In this document: one piece after another, positions 25,218 through 33,999 of the stretch | Layout of the letters: every line of letters starts with the position of its first letter | Position numbering within the stretch: the first letter of the stretch is position 1 | NCBI RefSeq assembly: GCF_028622115.1 | Contig: NZ_CP097263.1 | Coordinates: 2,666,001 to 2,730,000, forward strand | DNA: 64,000 bases | Source: Kutzneria chonburiensis | GTDB lineage: Bacteria; Actinomycetota; Actinomycetes; Mycobacteriales; Pseudonocardiaceae | Direction: 5' to 3' | Notes under the pieces: model-generated | What the model was told of the DNA's origin: nothing | Database searches by the model: none | Seen by the model: the letters and a program-made list of their open reading frames with translations, nothing else | Translations under genes and position numbers: made by a program

Positions 25218-26606
25218 GCGCCGCTCGTAGCCCGTCCGGGTCGGTGCCGGTCCAGGCCAGGTAGCCGTCGGGGCGGATCAGGCGGCCCGGGCCGTCAGCC
25301 GGTTCGACGCTGACCCGATCTGCCCACGGCACAACGACATCCGTCAATGGGCCGATGTACCGGGCACGGCCGTCGAGGAGTTGCACGTCGGGGTCGAAGG
25401 TGCCGATGTCGCCGTAGCGGATGCGGAGGCCATGGCTCAGTTCCAGCAGGGTACGGGCGGCTTGCGGTTCGCGAAGAACGTCGCCGAGGACGCCCCGCAA
25501 TGCCTCGGTCTGGGGATCGGTGCGGAGCAGGGCACTTTCCGCACGGCTGTCCCGAAGTACTTGCGCACCAACGGGATACCGCTCGGTGGTGTAGGTGTCG
25601 AGCAGTTCGTCCGTAGCGACGCCGCGGGCAACCAGGGCCAGCTTCCAGCCGAGGTTGGCGGCGTCCTGGAGGCCGAGGTTGAGGCCCTGGCCACCGATCG
25701 GCGAGTGCACGTGCGCCGCGTCGCCGGCCAGCAGCACCCGGCCGCGCCGGTAGGTCGACGATTGGCGGGCGTTGTCGGTGATCCGCATCGGCTGTTCGAT
25801 GGCCGTGACCGCGATGTCGTGACCGCTGACGCGGCGCAGGCTGGCCTCGAACTCCGCGGCCGTCAACACCTCGTTGCGGTCGAAGCGTTCCGGGTCGAAC
25901 TCGATCGTCATGCTCGGTGTCGGCGCCGGCGCGATGGCGAGGATGCCACCCGGCAGGCGGTGCATTCCCGGCTCCAGCGGCAGTTCGTCGGCGTACGTCA
26001 CCACACCGACCCTGGCCAGCATCGAGGGCTCCGTGCCCGGGAAGTCGAAGCCCGCCTCCCGCCGCACCACGCTCCGGCCACCGTCGCAGCCCACCAGCCA
26101 CTCGGCCGTAGCCCTTGTCCCGTCGGCAAATACCGCCGTGACCTCGTCTTCTCCCGCCTCGACGCCGACCACTTCGACACCGCGCCGGACCGCTACCCGA
26201 CTTTCCAGCAGCCGCTCGAACTCCCCCTGCATCACCATCAGCGGTGGAGCGAGGTCTTGGAGCCGGCCGTCATGATCGATCAGCGGCAGCGTGGCGAAAT
26301 CCCCTTGAAGTCGGCCATGCCGAGGCTGGCCATCAGCTCCGCCAGGTCTTTCGGTTCTTCCCCCGTGGACGCCGCCAGCCTCCTCAGCGCCGCTTCCGTC
26401 ATCGCACGCACCGGTCCGCCCAGTCCCCGCAGGTCCAGCGTCTGCATCGTGCGGGCCGTCAGCCCTCGATCATCGTCACTCTTCGACTGATCCGGCTTCT
26501 CCAGCCGCTCCACCACCCATGGCCGCACTCCCCCGAGCCGCAGCTCCGCCGCCAGGAACAGCCCCACCGGTCCGCCCCCGACCACCAGCACCGTCACGTC
26601 CGCCAT
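25195..26606 (-). pseudogene. FAD-dependent aromatic monooxygenase, frameshifted as sequenced
   Basis: Two pieces make one class A monooxygenase of about 470 aa. The first, from ATG 26606, has VTVLVVGGGPVGLFLAAELR and ends at a false stop after MADFKG. The second carries VGCDGGRSVVRREAGFDFPG, GRVLLAGDAAHVHSPIGGQG and the thioredoxin-like tail ending DGLRAALSRWFGA. Adding one base to the run at 26301-26304 (C on the plus strand) joins them as MADFKGDFATLPLIDHDGRL without a gap. The family includes rifampicin and tetracycline-type monooxygenases (Rox, PgaE, OxyS-like). It is divergent from a MarR gene with a clear operator between them, so a drug or aromatic inducer is likely. Confidence 0.78.
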
Positions 26607-26626
26607 GCCGCCCTCCCCCGTAATAC

Positions 26627-26659
26627 TTCACATCATGTGAACAGTATGCATGATGTAAA
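26627..26659. promoter_or_regulatory. MarR operator region
   Basis: TTCACAT-C-ATGTGAA (26627-26641) is a perfect palindrome. The longer word TTCACATCATG (26627-26637) returns as CATGATGTAAA (26649-26659), its reverse complement with one change. The sites lie in the 63 bases between the divergent monooxygenase and MarR starts. TAAACT at 26656-26661, eight bases before the MarR ATG, may be its -10 box, so the regulator would shut off both directions. Confidence 0.68.
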
Positions 26660-26669
26660 CTATCCCGCA

Positions 26670-27110
26670 ATGGACAACCGGGACCGCCTCATCGAGCGCA
26701 TCGAACAGGCCGACGACCGCTTCTTGCGCCTCACCGCCGGCACCGGCGCGGCGCCGCTCCAGGACACTGACCTCACCATGCGGCAGTTGAAGGTCCTGCT
26801 CATCCTCTCGTTCCAGGACGGCCTCTCCGGCCAGGACCTCGCCCGTTCCCTCGACGTCGGCCTGGCCGCCGTCACCGGCATCACCCACCGCCTGTCCGCC
26901 CGCGGCCTCATCCGCCGCGCCGTCGACGACCACGACCGCCGCATCCGCCGGATCTACCTGACCCCCAAGGGCTCCGCCACCATCGCCGTGTTGCGGGACG
27001 CCGGCCGCACCAACAAACGCCGCCTGCTCCGCAAGTTGGACGCCGAAGCCCTCCGCAAGATGGCCGAGGCCATGGACGCCCTCAACGAAGCCGCCGAAGA
27101 GGAAAACTGA
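26670..27110 (+). CDS. MarR family regulator
   Basis: 146 aa. Winged helix-turn-helix with LTMRQLKVLLILSFQDGLSG, then DLARSLDVGLAAVTGITHRL as recognition helix and wing RRAVDDHDRRIRRIYLTPKG. ATG 26670 is preferred; ATG 26646 in the same frame would place the operator inside the gene. It is divergent from the flavin monooxygenase gene and most likely represses it until a phenolic or antibiotic ligand binds. The convergent neighbour is the argS gene. Confidence 0.87.
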   Translation: MDNRDRLIERIEQADDRFLRLTAGTGAAPLQDTDLTMRQLKVLLILSFQDGLSGQDLARSLDVGLAAVTGITHRLSARGLIRRAVDDHDRRIRRIYLTPKGSATIAVLRDAGRTNKRRLLRKLDAEALRKMAEAMDALNEAAEEEN

Positions 27111-27141
27111 CCAGGGCCTGCCCTCCCGCTGACGCCAGTGA

Positions 27142-28881
27142 TCACATCCGGGCCGGTGCCTCGATCCCCAGAAGCGCCAAGGACTGCGTGAGCACGCGGG
27201 AGGTCAGCTGGGCCAACGCCAGGCGCGAACGGCGAACCTCGTCGGTGGGCGCCTTGAGGATCGGGCAGCTCTCGTAGAAGTTCGAGAACGTCGCGGCCGT
27301 CTCGTAGAGGTACGTGCAGAGCTTGTGCGGCGCGAACTCCGTGGTGGCCACGCTCAGGACGGCGGGGAACTGGAGCAGCTTGAGAGCGAGGGCACGTTCA
27401 GCGGCGACGGAGAGGTGAACGGGGGTGTCCGGGCCGACGGCCCAGCCGGCACGGGCGATGACGGAGAGCACCCGGGCGTTGGCGTACTGGAGGTAGACAG
27501 AAGTGTTGCCCTCCAAGGCAAGCATGCGATCCCAGTCGAAGGAATAGTCCTTCTCCCGATCGGCGCACAGGTCGGCGTACTTCACGGCGCCGATGCCGAC
27601 GGCCCGTGCGATCCGAGCCCGATCGGCCCCGGAGAGATCGGACCGTGCGGCGACGACGAGCGCGGCCCGGTCGATGGCCTCCCGCAACAGGTCCACGAGT
27701 TTCACGGTCACGCCGGCTCGGGTCCGCAGCGGCTTGCCGTCCTCGCCGAGGATCGAGCCGAAGCCGATGTGCGTGGCCCGGTGTTCGGCGTCCAGCCAGC
27801 CGGCGGACTCGCAGGCGCGGAACACCATCGCGAAGTGCTGCGCCTGCGGCGAGCCGACGACGTACAACAGCTCGGTGACGCCCCGATCCCGCGTCCAATA
27901 CCGGACGGTGGCCAGATCGGTGCTGGCGTAACCGTAACCGCCGTCGGTCTTGCGAACGATCAGCGGCAGCCGGTCGCCCTCCCGGTTGACGAAGCCGGGC
28001 GGGAACACGCAGACCGCGCCCTCGCTGATCTCGGTCAGCCCCTTGGCCTCCAGCTCGGCGACCGTGTCGGCCAGGTACGGGTTGTAGAAGCTCTCGCCGT
28101 AATAGTCCTGCGGGCCGAGTTTCACGCCGAGCAGCTCGTACACCTTGGCGAAGTGCCGTTCCGACTCGGCGACCAACTCCCGCCACAGCACCAGGGTCGC
28201 CTCGTCGCCGCCCTGCAGCGCGACGACCCGACTCCGCGCGCGATCGGCGAACTCCTGGTCGGCGTCGAACTTCTTGCGGGCAGCCTGGTAGAAGCCGTTG
28301 AGGTCGCTGATCGAATGCCCGTCGGTCGCGGCGTGTCCCTCGTCGACCAGGTGCTCGATCAGCATGCCGAACGGGGTGCCCCAGTCGCCGAGGTGGTTGT
28401 GCCGCACCACCTCGTGGCCGGCGAAGTCCAGCAGCCGCACAACCGCGTCGCCGATGATGGACGACCGCAGGTGTCCGACGTGCATCTCCTTGGCGACGTT
28501 CGGGCTGCCGTAGTCGATGGCGTAGCGGATCGGGATGTCCGCGGCCGGCGCGCCGAGCCGGTCGTCGCCGAGCAGCCGCGCCGTCTGCGCCGCCAGCCAG
28601 TCGTCGTTCAGCGTGATGTTGACGAATCCCGGACCGGCCGCCTCGGCGTACTCGATCATGTCGGTGTCGAGGGTGGCGACGATCGCGTCGACGATCTCGC
28701 GCGGCGGGCGGCCGAGCCGCTTGCCGAGGCTCATCGCGACGTTGCACTGGAAGTCCGCGTCACGTCCGGTTCCGGCCGGTCGGATCAGCGTCTCCGCGGG
28801 CGCGATGTCCACGTCCAGCGCCGCCTTGAGGGACTCGGCGACCCGCAGGCCGAGTTCCAGCCCGACATCTCCACCCAACAC
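27142..28881 (-). CDS. argS: Arginyl-tRNA synthetase
   Basis: 579 aa from GTG 28881, which has GGAGGT five bases upstream; the ATG at 28965 would add 28 non-conserved residues. Class I synthetase: HIGH motif as HVGHLRSS (residues 134-137), preceded by AIDYGSPNVAKEM, then GSPQAQHFAMVFRACE, the KMSKS-region variant GEDGKPLRTRAGVTV usual in ArgRS, and the anticodon-binding helices ending LLGIEAPARM. An N-terminal Add-1 domain is present. It is not beside lysA or hom, where the main actinobacterial argS usually lies, so this could be a second copy. Confidence 0.9.
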   Translation of the reverse strand: MLGGDVGLELGLRVAESLKAALDVDIAPAETLIRPAGTGRDADFQCNVAMSLGKRLGRPPREIVDAIVATLDTDMIEYAEAAGPGFVNITLNDDWLAAQTARLLGDDRLGAPAADIPIRYAIDYGSPNVAKEMHVGHLRSSIIGDAVVRLLDFAGHEVVRHNHLGDWGTPFGMLIEHLVDEGHAATDGHSISDLNGFYQAARKKFDADQEFADRARSRVVALQGGDEATLVLWRELVAESERHFAKVYELLGVKLGPQDYYGESFYNPYLADTVAELEAKGLTEISEGAVCVFPPGFVNREGDRLPLIVRKTDGGYGYASTDLATVRYWTRDRGVTELLYVVGSPQAQHFAMVFRACESAGWLDAEHRATHIGFGSILGEDGKPLRTRAGVTVKLVDLLREAIDRAALVVAARSDLSGADRARIARAVGIGAVKYADLCADREKDYSFDWDRMLALEGNTSVYLQYANARVLSVIARAGWAVGPDTPVHLSVAAERALALKLLQFPAVLSVATTEFAPHKLCTYLYETAATFSNFYESCPILKAPTDEVRRSRLALAQLTSRVLTQSLALLGIEAPARM

Positions 28882-29005
28882 CGGCCGACCTCCGCCTTCG
28901 TTCGTGTCCGCCCAGTATCCCGACGGTGCAAAACGATTACCCCGATGGCCTGCCCTTTCGGTCATTCGTCGCCGCGCTGCTCGAACGCCGTGCCAGGATG
29001 TTCAA

Positions 29006-29695
29006 ATGGGAACTACTGTGGTGGTCGGGGGCAGTCACGGCATCGGGCGGCTGATCGCGGAGCGGGCGGCGGGGCGCGGGGATGCGGTGGTGGTGACCAG
29101 CCGGGACAAGGGGCGGGCGCAGGGGGTCGCGGCGGAGATCGGGGGCGACTGCACGGGAATCGCGCTGGATCTGGCGGCGCCGGCGACGATCGAGGGGGCG
29201 CTGGCGGAGATCACGGTGGTGGACAGCCTGGTGATCACGGCGATCGAGCAGACGGTGCAGAGCATCGGCACGTTCGACGTGGCGGACGCGATCAACTCGG
29301 TGACGATCAAGCTGGTGGGCTACGCGGAGACGGTGCGGGTGCTGACGGATCGGTTCGGGCCGAAGGCGGCGGTGGTGCTGTTCGGGGGCCTGGCGAAAGA
29401 GCGGCCGTACCCGGGCTCGACGATGGTGACGACGATCAACGCGGGCGTCACGGGACTGATGCGCACGCTGGCCAGAGAGATCGCGCCGGTGCGGGTGAAC
29501 GCGCTGCACTCGGGCGTGGTGGGCGACAGTCCGAAGTGGAGCCACGTGAAGGACAGCCACCCGGCGGTGGCCCGCACACCGCTGGGCCGGCTGGTGACGA
29601 TGGAAGAGGTGGCCGACGCGACTGAGTTCCTGCTGCGCAACGGCGGCATGACCGGCCACGACCTCAACATCGACGGCGGCTGGCTACTGACCTGA
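29006..29695 (+). CDS. SDR family oxidoreductase
   Basis: 229 aa. Start TTVVVGGSHGIGRLIAERAA has the TGxxxGIG pattern with Gly instead of Thr. The end VTMEEVADATEFLLRNGGMT and GHDLNIDGGWLLT is typical of classical SDRs. The catalytic Tyr-Lys pair is not clear: the segment reads RPYPGSTMVTTINAGVTGLM, with no Lys four residues after Tyr. It may be a non-enzymatic or altered SDR. ATG 29006 is divergent from argS and convergent with the TetX-like gene (overlap of 12 bases). Confidence 0.8.
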   Translation: MGTTVVVGGSHGIGRLIAERAAGRGDAVVVTSRDKGRAQGVAAEIGGDCTGIALDLAAPATIEGALAEITVVDSLVITAIEQTVQSIGTFDVADAINSVTIKLVGYAETVRVLTDRFGPKAAVVLFGGLAKERPYPGSTMVTTINAGVTGLMRTLAREIAPVRVNALHSGVVGDSPKWSHVKDSHPAVARTPLGRLVTMEEVADATEFLLRNGGMTGHDLNIDGGWLLT

Positions 29696-30799
29696 CATCT
29701 CGGCCATGAGCTGGCCGATCCGCTCGGCGCTGCCGGGTTCGAAGAACGCGACGAGGTTGGACGCCGACTCGGCGGCGGCGGCCTCGGCGCGGGGGAACAT
29801 GGCGGCCTCGAAGGAGGTCAGCGCGGATTCGACGTCGTCGTGGGCGGCCAAGGCCAGGCCCAGCTCGGCGGCGTCGAGCATGGCCAGATTGGCGCCCTCG
29901 CCGGCGAACGGGGACATCAGGTGGGCGGCGTCGCCCAGCAGGGTGACGCCGGGAACGCGAGACCAGCAATGGCCGACGGGCAGGGCGTGGATGGGCCGCG
30001 GCACGAAGACGCCGTCGCCGTCGGCGATGAGGCCCCGCAGCGGCTGGGCGAAGTCGTCGAAGAGGTCGAGCAGCCGCGAGCGGGTCCGCGCCGGGTCGGA
30101 GTCGACAAGGGTCGACACCCAGTTGTCGTCCTCGGTCCGAATGGCGACGTAGACCCGAATCCGGCCGTCGCCGTTGCGCTGAGCGATCACACCCTTGCCG
30201 TCCCCGAGTCCCCACATCGAGCCGACGCCGACGAACGCGGCATGCCCGGGATGACAAGCGTCCACATCGGACAGATGAGTCTCCACGAAGGACAGTCCGG
30301 AGTAGACGGGACGAGCGTCGGACAGCAGCGGCCGGACCTTCGACCACGCGCCGTCCGCGCCGACGATCAGGTCGGCCGAGACGGTTTCGCCGTCCCCCAA
30401 GGTGATCGAAGACGGCTTCACGGCCGTGACCTTGGCGCCCCACCGAACGGTCCCGGCCGGCAGCGACTCGACGAGGATGCGCTTGAGTGCGCTGCGGTCG
30501 ATCTCGGGACGGCCGCCGGGCTCGTCCGGCGTCTGGTCGACGTAGACGATCCCGTTGGCGTCGACCACGCGCAGCGCCTCGCCCTCGTCGCGGGCCAGCG
30601 CGCGGAACTGGTCGAACAGGCCGGCCTCGCGCAGCGCCCGCTGCCCGGTGTCCTCATGCAGGTCAAGGGTGCCGCCCTGATCACGGGCGGTCGGCGAGTC
30701 GTCGAGTTCGTACACAATGGACTGAATGCCGTTGACATGCAGCACCCGGGCGAGCGTCAGCCCGCCAAGGCCACCGCCGACGATGACGATCTTCTTCAT
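29684..30799 (-). CDS. TetX-like FAD-dependent monooxygenase
   Basis: 371 aa. Start KKIVIVGGGLGGLTLARVL, then RDQGGTLDLHEDTGQRALRE and RPEIDRSALKRILVESLP, both very close to the GGTLDLH and RPEINR motifs of tetracycline monooxygenase TetX; DG motif IVGADGAWSKVRPLLS and GVTLLGDAAHLMSPFAGEGA follow. Class A flavoprotein hydroxylase, cytoplasmic, using NADPH and oxygen. Whether it takes tetracyclines is open, since many TetX relatives act on other aromatics. ATG 30799 follows AAGGAG. It is 13 bases after the TetR gene in an operon with the hydrolase. Confidence 0.84.
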   Translation of the reverse strand: MKKIVIVGGGLGGLTLARVLHVNGIQSIVYELDDSPTARDQGGTLDLHEDTGQRALREAGLFDQFRALARDEGEALRVVDANGIVYVDQTPDEPGGRPEIDRSALKRILVESLPAGTVRWGAKVTAVKPSSITLGDGETVSADLIVGADGAWSKVRPLLSDARPVYSGLSFVETHLSDVDACHPGHAAFVGVGSMWGLGDGKGVIAQRNGDGRIRVYVAIRTEDDNWVSTLVDSDPARTRSRLLDLFDDFAQPLRGLIADGDGVFVPRPIHALPVGHCWSRVPGVTLLGDAAHLMSPFAGEGANLAMLDAAELGLALAAHDDVESALTSFEAAMFPRAEAAAAESASNLVAFFEPGSAERIGQLMAEMSGQ

Positions 30800-30812
30800 G
30801 GTGGAACTCCTT

Positions 30813-31481
30813 TTACGGTATGGGAATTTCGAACGCGCCGGCCAGCAGGACGTCGAACATCCAACGAGCCCGGGTCCCCGGGGCACCGGAGATCAGCTCG
30901 GTGGTGTGCGCGGCGATGGTCGGGTACGTGTCGGCGGAGACTTCCTCGATGGTGCGCGCCAACAGGTCGTGGTCGGCGGCCGACGCCTCGGGATGCTCGG
31001 TGCGGGTGCCGTGTTCCACCGCACTGGCCGTCGCCACGAGCAGTAGCAGATCGATCGCCCAGCCGGCCTGCGGCGCCGCCATGCCACCGTCCAGCAGCAG
31101 CCTGAAGACGGCCTCGACCATGGCCAGGTAGTTCTGGCCGCTGAGCCGGCTGACCAGCGCGACCCGGGCCAGGCTCGGGTTGTCGTGCAGGACCTGGCGA
31201 TACGAGTCGAGCACCTGCCACAGCCGGGCCCGCCAGTCGCCGTCGGCCGGGTCGAGGTCGACCTCGCCGAGCAGCTCGTCGAGCATCGCGGCGTGCAGTT
31301 CCTGAGTGTCCGTCACGTACACGTAGAGCGAGGCCGGGCCGGTGTCGAGCTCCTTGGCCAGCCGCCGCATGGTCACCTTGTCCATGCCCTCGGCCCGCAT
31401 CACGGCCAGCGCCGTCGCCACGATGCCGGCACGGGTCAGGGCCGGCTTGGACGGGCGTTCCCGCCGATTGTAGTCCACCAT
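30813..31481 (-). CDS. TetR family regulator
   Basis: 222 aa. DNA-binding part: LTRAGIVATALAVMRAEGMD, then VTMRRLAKELDTGPASLYVY with the usual TetR recognition helix. The ligand domain is of the TetR_C type that pairs with RPSKPALTR at the start, common in regulators of drug-modifying or efflux genes. ATG 31481 is preferred because the operator repeats end just upstream of it at 31496. It lies between the hydrolase and the TetX-like gene and probably represses all three. Confidence 0.85.
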   Translation of the reverse strand: MVDYNRRERPSKPALTRAGIVATALAVMRAEGMDKVTMRRLAKELDTGPASLYVYVTDTQELHAAMLDELLGEVDLDPADGDWRARLWQVLDSYRQVLHDNPSLARVALVSRLSGQNYLAMVEAVFRLLLDGGMAAPQAGWAIDLLLLVATASAVEHGTRTEHPEASAADHDLLARTIEEVSADTYPTIAAHTTELISGAPGTRARWMFDVLLAGAFEIPIP

Positions 31482-31495
31482 GCCGGCGAGCTTAA

Positions 31496-31522
31496 CGGAC
31501 ACGTTCGTGACGAACACGTTCG
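31496..31522. promoter_or_regulatory. TetR operator, copy 2 (internal)
   Basis: CGGACACGTTCG (31496-31507) and CGAACACGTTCG (31511-31522) are near-perfect 12-base palindromes starting 15 bases apart. The hydrolase stop codon begins at the next base (31525-31523), so the site lies between that stop and the TetR ATG at 31481. The same paired layout recurs at 32178-32204. Confidence 0.72.
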
Positions 31523-32164
31523 TCAGGCCCGCAGGAAATCGGCGACCAGGTCCAGCGTGCGCTCCGGCGCCTCGAGCAGCGGGGCGTGGCCGACCCCCGG
31601 CAGCAGCACAAACTCGGCCTTGGGAAAACGGGCCGCGTAAGCGTGCCCGTAGCCCGGGCCGGCGACCTGGTCCTCCGCGCCCCAGATGAACAACGTCGGC
31701 ACCGCCACCCGCTCCACGCGGTGCGGCAGCCTCGGGTCGCCCTGCGGGTGCCGCGCCGTGTAGTGGAACAGCGTCGCGAAGTTGGCGAGCAGCTCGTCGG
31801 GCAGCCGCGCATCGTCCACGTTCGGCATGGCAACCGGATGTCCCGGGATCTGCGGCCCGATCACGTCGATCAGCACCAACCGCGAAATCCGCCGGCCCCG
31901 GTCGCGCACCGCCATCTCGGCCGCGATCCAGCCGCCGAACGAGCCGGCCACCAGGGCCACATCCGTGCGGTCCTCGTCCTCCAGCCGGTCGAGATACTCG
32001 ATGGCCAGGTCGTCCACCCCCTCGTACCAGTCGGGCCGGACAGTGCCGTCCCAGCCCGCATGGGTCGGGGCCAGTACGTCGTACGTGTCGGCGAAGCGGT
32101 CCACGACCGGCTGAACCGGGCGCCGTCCCGGTCCGCCGTGCAGTGCCAGCAGCGAAGTGGTCAT
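31523..32164 (-). CDS. Alpha/beta hydrolase
   Basis: 213 aa. Oxyanion motif LLALHGGPG near the start, nucleophile Ser in VAGSFGGWIA, acid Asp in IWGAEDQV and catalytic His in PGVGHAPLLE, in canonical order. A small esterase or lactonase is expected; the substrate is unknown. It is the first gene of a minus-strand operon with the TetR and TetX-like genes and is flanked on both sides by the same operator. Confidence 0.83.
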   Translation of the reverse strand: MTTSLLALHGGPGRRPVQPVVDRFADTYDVLAPTHAGWDGTVRPDWYEGVDDLAIEYLDRLEDEDRTDVALVAGSFGGWIAAEMAVRDRGRRISRLVLIDVIGPQIPGHPVAMPNVDDARLPDELLANFATLFHYTARHPQGDPRLPHRVERVAVPTLFIWGAEDQVAGPGYGHAYAARFPKAEFVLLPGVGHAPLLEAPERTLDLVADFLRA

Positions 32165-32177
32165 GACACGAGATTAA

Positions 32178-32204
32178 CGAACATGTTCGTTACGAACAAG
32201 TTCG
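32178..32204. promoter_or_regulatory. TetR operator, copy 1 (upstream of the hydrolase)
   Basis: CGAACATGTTCG (32178-32189) is a perfect palindrome, and CGAACAAGTTCG (32193-32204) is a second one with a single central mismatch, 15 bases on. Spacing and sequence match the site at 31496-31522. It lies 14 bases upstream of the hydrolase ATG and 154 bases before msrA. Confidence 0.75.
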
Positions 32205-32357
32205 CGGTGACCGGGGTCACGCGGGCCGGCTTCCTCGCGACGGGGTCCCGGGAACCCTTACGTGGTGCTTACGCTGGACCGGACGTGCGTCACAGGCGGA
32301 ACCAAAACCGGCCTGACCGGTGTTGGACACACCGGGGGGACGGACAGAGAGGGAGCG

Positions 32358-32879
32358 ATGAGCAACACGACCGAGACCGCGGTGCTGGCCGGCGGCTGCT
32401 TCTGGGGCATGCAGGACCTGATCCGGCGGCAGCCCGGCGTGCTGTCCACCCGGGTCGGCTACACCGGCGGCGAGACGCCCAACGCCACCTACCGCAACCA
32501 CGGGACCCACGCCGAGGCCGTCGAGATCGTCTTCGACCCGACCGCCACCAGCTATCGGGACCTGCTGGAGTTCTTCTTCCAGGTGCACGACCCGAGCACG
32601 AAGAACCGGCAGGGCAACGACATCGGCCTCAGCTACCGGTCCGCGATCTACTACACGACCGACGAGCAGCGCAGCGTCGCGGAGGACACCATCGCCGACG
32701 TGGACGCGTCGGGCCTGTGGCCGGGCAAGGTCGTCACCGAGGTCGAGCCGGCCGGCGACTTCTGGGAGGCCGAGCCGGAGCACCAGGACTACCTGCTGCG
32801 CTACCCGAACGGCTACACCTGTCACTTCGTGCGCCCGGGCTGGAAGCTGCCCAAGCGCGCCGAGTCCACCCAGAGTTGA
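32358..32879 (+). CDS. msrA: Peptide-methionine (S)-S-oxide reductase MsrA
   Basis: 173 aa. The catalytic Cys14 is in [10 protein letters not shown], followed by the family blocks [48 protein letters not shown] and [10 protein letters not shown]. It reduces methionine-S-sulfoxide in proteins, with electrons from thioredoxin. A further Cys near the C-terminus ([11 protein letters not shown]) may act as resolving residue. ATG 32358 has AGAGAGGGAG upstream. A good hairpin follows the stop, so it is probably a single-gene unit. Confidence 0.95.
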   Translation: MSNTTETAVLAGGCFWGMQDLIRRQPGVLSTRVGYTGGETPNATYRNHGTHAEAVEIVFDPTATSYRDLLEFFFQVHDPSTKNRQGNDIGLSYRSAIYYTTDEQRSVAEDTIADVDASGLWPGKVVTEVEPAGDFWEAEPEHQDYLLRYPNGYTCHFVRPGWKLPKRAESTQS

Positions 32880-32886
32880 TCAAGCG

Positions 32887-32913
32887 GTCGCCGCCCCGGT
32901 GCGGGGCGGCGAC
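32887..32913 (+). terminator. Terminator of msrA
   Basis: GTCGCCGCCCC (32887-32897) pairs perfectly with GGGGCGGCGAC (32903-32913) around a 5-base loop, seven bases after the msrA stop. Confidence 0.78.
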
Positions 32914-33282
32914 GCCGTCGCGGCGCGGACCTTCGGGCCCGCGCCTTTTCTCGGCCCGTGTTCGGGCCGAAAGTCACCCGACAGTGGCGAGAATCCGGTG
33001 TAAGGCCAGGTGGTGGGCCCGCTCCCGCGGGCCGCAGGCACACCGGGCGTCTCACTGGGCCCAATGTCGAAGGTCGCCCGGCCGAGGGGTAACTCGCTCG
33101 TACGGGTGAGGGGCTCTGACGCGCGGTGATTGCCCATTCACACGAACTAGCTCTGTCCGCCACCGGTGAACACGACTTAGACTTGTGCCGAAATTTGCAG
33201 ATGTGCCCATGCAGAATTACCGGCCGTCCGTCTCGAACAGTCCGTCGACGCCATGTCGCACGGGCGAGGGAGGGGCTTTATC
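32914..33282 (+). other. Gene-free control region ahead of the cyclodipeptide synthase operon
   Basis: No convincing gene. From about 33130 the sequence becomes markedly richer in A and T than its surroundings, as expected for the promoter of the biosynthetic operon. I could not settle on a -35/-10 pair with proper spacing. The ribosome site GGGAGGGG at 33267-33275 decides the start at 33283. Confidence 0.5.
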
Positions 33283-33999
33283 GTGTTCACGTTGGAGTGG
33301 TTAGCAGGCACGACAGTCCATCACGACCATGTTCTCGTCGGACTGAGCCCACAGAACGGGCGATACAAGCCGGAATACATCAGGAACCTCATTTTCTGGC
33401 TACGCCCTCGATTCAGCTCCATCGACGTGGTCATTCCTGGATTCGAGGCGGCGTACACCCTGGTGGCCGCCGGCCACCCGCCGGCGCAGGCCGTGCACCG
33501 GGCCCGCCGAGCCTACCGCCAGCTCCACAACCCCGCCGTCCGTGCCCTGGCCGACCTGGGCGTTCCCGATCCGGCTCGACACGTGACCAGTTGGACCCGG
33601 CTGCACGCCAACGCGGCCTACCGGGCATCGCTGATCCGCTCCCGCCGGGCCTATCTGATCGACCGGCGCATTCGCGCCGCCTGCCGCGCGATGACGGCCG
33701 AGGTGGTCGGCAACGCGGCGAACAGCGGTTCGGTCACGTCCGGCGATATCGACATCGCGGTTCGGTACGTCATTGCCGAAATTCCGCTGCTCACCGACGG
33801 TCCACGCCTCTTCGAGGCCGATCGGAGCGTTTTCGTGTACCACCGTCCCACTCCACTGGTGGCGGCGATCGCGGACGGCGGTTCCATTCTCCGGGCGGCG
33901 CCCGGGCAGTCATGGGCGGTCGTCGGCCAGGAGGAGGAAAATCATGGCGAACACGATCGAACCGCACCTCCCGCTGCAATACCCGTTCCCGCTCGGTGA
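33283..33999 (+). CDS. tRNA-dependent cyclodipeptide synthase, NYH subfamily
   Basis: 238 aa, the usual CDPS length. It joins two aminoacyl groups taken from charged tRNAs into a 2,5-diketopiperazine. Active-site residues follow AlbC with a constant offset: Ser22 (Ser37, GLSPQNGRY), Asn25 (Asn40), Tyr162 (Tyr178) and Glu166 (Glu182) in VRYVIAEIPLL, Tyr186 and His187 (Tyr202/His203) in VFVYHRP. Asn, Tyr and His at these places define the NYH subfamily. GTG 33283 has GGGAGGGG eight bases upstream; the ATG at 33253 is less good. The P450 gene starts 56 bases before its end. Which amino acids are used cannot be read without pocket-residue comparison. Confidence 0.9.
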   Translation: MFTLEWLAGTTVHHDHVLVGLSPQNGRYKPEYIRNLIFWLRPRFSSIDVVIPGFEAAYTLVAAGHPPAQAVHRARRAYRQLHNPAVRALADLGVPDPARHVTSWTRLHANAAYRASLIRSRRAYLIDRRIRAACRAMTAEVVGNAANSGSVTSGDIDIAVRYVIAEIPLLTDGPRLFEADRSVFVYHRPTPLVAAIADGGSILRAAPGQSWAVVGQEEENHGEHDRTAPPAAIPVPAR

